From assembly GCA_030430835.1 (NCBI GenBank), contig JAUIKJ010000173.1, forward strand, positions 1-6,450: 6,450 nt of DNA. The letters are read 5' to 3'. The translations under genes and the position numbers were made by a program. This stretch comes from Candidatus Hydrogenedentota bacterium (GTDB lineage: Bacteria; Hydrogenedentota; Hydrogenedentia; Hydrogenedentales; JAEUWI01). The notes under the pieces are model-generated. The model was given only the letters and a program-made list of their open reading frames with translations, was not told the DNA's origin and made no database searches. Shown here piece by piece: positions 4,795 through 6,450 of this stretch (position 1 is the stretch's first letter; each line of letters begins with the position of its first letter).

Positions 4795-6384
4795 CTACTT
4801 GAAGCGTCCGCGCACATCACCCGCGACGCGGACCTTGATGCCCAGGTTCTGACAGGTGGCGATAAACTCCGGCAGGATATCGCCGTAGCCCATGACAATG
4901 TGGTTGGACATATGCGTCGCCATCATCTCGTTGCGGCCATAGCCGGGGATGTGTACGTTCGCGATGGGCCATACGGGGGTCGTCTTGTTGAGACGCTCCT
5001 CGACTTCGGCATCCGGCAGTTCCACCACTTCGCCCGTGCCGCAGTCCATGCCGAATTCACCGAATCGCTCATAGGCACGCGCCCAAGTAATGACCCCGGG
5101 CTTGGACACGCCGGAGCAGGTACCGCCGCCGAGCGGGAAATACATCTCGGGCTGCCGGTAGACGTTCGTGTTCTTCCAGCCGCCGAAGTGTGCGGGCGGC
5201 GCAGCGCCGGAGATGAGGAAGACCCAAAGGAAGCGCCCCTCCCACTCGCGGCCCCAGCGCACGTCGTGCAGCGTGGTTTCCGGCGGCATGCCCATGCGGT
5301 GAAAGATCTCGTTCATGAGCATCTGCGGCACGCCGGCGCCAAGGTCGCCTTCGTTGAAGTGAACGATGGGGCGTCCCGCATTCACGACCGAGCGCGACTC
5401 GGGGTCGCGCACCGGCGGACGGTCGGCGTTGTTCAGCATGCCTTCGACGAGGTCCGAGGCCGGACAACAGCGCACGAGGCCAAGCTGATAGGGAATGCCG
5501 ATGGCCGCAAGGCCGTAACGCGCCACCATCCGCGCGGCGGCGGAGTACATCTTCATCTGGCTGATGACCTGACCGTGCACCAGTTCGGTGTACTGGTCGG
5601 TACCCCAATCGAACCAAGCCCCTTTCTTGATGAGCCAGTTCAGGTGTTTCTGCGCCTCCTGGTCTGACACGAGGTCCATTTCAGCGAGAAGATCGGACTG
5701 GTTCAGGTATTCGATCGGCATGCCCGCCGCGCCGAGCTTGGCGGGATCCATCACGGCATTGAGCATGCCCATGCAGCCAGGGTCGAGCTGGCCCATGATC
5801 CGGCGCTCACGCAAGATATCCCCGGCGACCTGCTCGCCGAACTTGCGAGATTTCGCCGGGAGCTTCAGCTTGTCCGCGCTGGTGAGATGGCGGGCGTCGT
5901 GCTTGATCTCGTCGGTCCGCACCCACTCGCCCAGCTTCTCCATGAAATAGGGGTCTTTCGTAAAGCCTTCCGACCAGATGCGGGCGTGCTTCACGTTGAG
6001 CCGCTCGAGGGTGCCCGCGTGGTTGAGCAGGGCGACCAGCCCCGGCCAGGTGCCGTCGAAGTTGCCGGCGAGCAGCTTCGGGCCACGATGGGTCTGGAGC
6101 GGACCGGACACGTGGTGGGCGTAGGCCCAGCAACTGAGCACAATCACCACGGGTGCATCCGCCGGAATCTGCGAGAAGATGGACGCGCCCTCGTGCTGCT
6201 TGGTCACGAAGCCATGCTTGCGCTTGGCGTCGTACTTCGGCAGCACCACCGTCTTCCGGCCCAGTTTGGTGAAGGCCTTCTTCACTTCCTTGAGGGTGGC
6301 GTCCTGCATCGGCCAGCAGCCCACACAGGCCGTGTCGCGAAAATCGCCGTTGGAAATCAGGTAAATCGTGTCGTTCTTTTTCAT
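4795..6384 (-). CDS. L-fucose isomerase-fold protein (putative sugar isomerase)
   Basis: This encodes a 529-residue cytoplasmic protein without a signal peptide. The N-terminal half has alternating alpha/beta segments (IYLISNGDF, KTVVLPKYD, APVVIVLSCWAYAHH, KLLAGNFDGTWPGLVALL) like the N-terminal domains of fucose/arabinose isomerases. The C-terminal half carries probable counterparts of the metal and active-site residues: Glu345 in HFNEGDLGAG, Asp374 in TLHDVRWG, and His495 in THMSNHIVMGYGDI, the position of the NH motif in FucI (Glu337, Asp361 and His528 in E. coli). It is about 60 residues shorter than E. coli FucI. The fold is assigned with fair confidence. The substrate (L-fucose, D-arabinose or another aldose/ketose) cannot be read from the sequence, and no neighbouring kinase, aldolase or transporter points to a pathway. 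The ATG at 6384 is preceded by GGAGAGG (6401-6395) at 10 bases. Confidence 0.68.
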   Translation of the reverse strand: MKKNDTIYLISNGDFRDTACVGCWPMQDATLKEVKKAFTKLGRKTVVLPKYDAKRKHGFVTKQHEGASIFSQIPADAPVVIVLSCWAYAHHVSGPLQTHRGPKLLAGNFDGTWPGLVALLNHAGTLERLNVKHARIWSEGFTKDPYFMEKLGEWVRTDEIKHDARHLTSADKLKLPAKSRKFGEQVAGDILRERRIMGQLDPGCMGMLNAVMDPAKLGAAGMPIEYLNQSDLLAEMDLVSDQEAQKHLNWLIKKGAWFDWGTDQYTELVHGQVISQMKMYSAAARMVARYGLAAIGIPYQLGLVRCCPASDLVEGMLNNADRPPVRDPESRSVVNAGRPIVHFNEGDLGAGVPQMLMNEIFHRMGMPPETTLHDVRWGREWEGRFLWVFLISGAAPPAHFGGWKNTNVYRQPEMYFPLGGGTCSGVSKPGVITWARAYERFGEFGMDCGTGEVVELPDAEVEERLNKTTPVWPIANVHIPGYGRNEMMATHMSNHIVMGYGDILPEFIATCQNLGIKVRVAGDVRGRFK

Positions 6385-6415
6385 TGCGCTACGGCCTCTC
6401 CAAGCGTTCGTGGGG

Positions 6416-6437
6416 TGTCAAGCGAGAACGATTTATA
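6416..6437 (-). promoter_or_regulatory. Promoter-like elements upstream of the isomerase gene
   Basis: On the minus strand TATAAAT (6437-6431) could be a -10 box giving a leader of about 40 bases; its -35 box would lie beyond the right edge. A perfect TTGACA (6421-6416) also occurs, but no acceptable -10 box lies 16-18 bases downstream of it. The true promoter cannot be settled within this window. Confidence 0.25.
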
Positions 6438-6450
6438 CCCCGCAGATGGC

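Noticed and set aside
4720..5667. Plus-strand open frame of 315 codons opposite the isomerase
   Set aside because: It is antisense to the isomerase gene, whose motifs and ribosome binding site support the minus strand; the plus product is His/Arg-rich and unrecognisable.

Overview
The window is GC-rich, densely coding bacterial chromosome. It holds five protein genes: one runs off the left edge and four are complete. There are no tRNA or rRNA genes, insertion sequences, CRISPR arrays or phage signatures. The mix (a DnaA-type ATPase joined to a type II secretion/type IV pilus N-terminal domain, a haem-motif lipoprotein and a fucose-isomerase-fold enzyme) suggests a free-living Gram-negative from an environmental lineage. 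Hydrogenedentota, Planctomycetota-like or deltaproteobacterial-type groups are possible, but the sequence does not fix the taxon.

Layout. (1) Positions 1-1856, minus strand: an unusual fusion protein, cut by the left edge. It has an N-terminal MshEN (GspE/PilB N-terminal) domain, a linker of about 375 residues carrying six degenerate helical repeats, and then the start of a DnaA AAA+ domain with an intact Walker A. (2) Positions 1857-2146: a regulatory region with a perfect palindrome (1979-1996), a good minus-strand promoter for the fusion gene, and a structured leader in front of the next gene. (3) Positions 2147-2644, plus strand: a CYTH/triphosphate tunnel metalloenzyme. (4) Positions 2655-3251, minus strand: a small lipoprotein with one CxxCH haem motif, convergent with the CYTH gene and separated from it by 10 bases that form part of a hairpin. 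(5) Positions 3362-4552, plus strand: an AspC-type aspartate aminotransferase with E. coli active-site numbering, followed by a strong hairpin terminator at 4577-4608. (6) Positions 4795-6384, minus strand: an L-fucose-isomerase-fold enzyme, convergent with aspC.

All neighbouring genes lie on opposite strands, so each is probably its own transcription unit and the window is not an operon. There is no evidence that these genes act in one pathway. The most interesting item is the MshEN-repeat-DnaA protein. It looks like a sensor or docking domain of the c-di-GMP-binding type tied to a replication-initiator-class ATPase, although the arginines usual in the ligand motif are missing.
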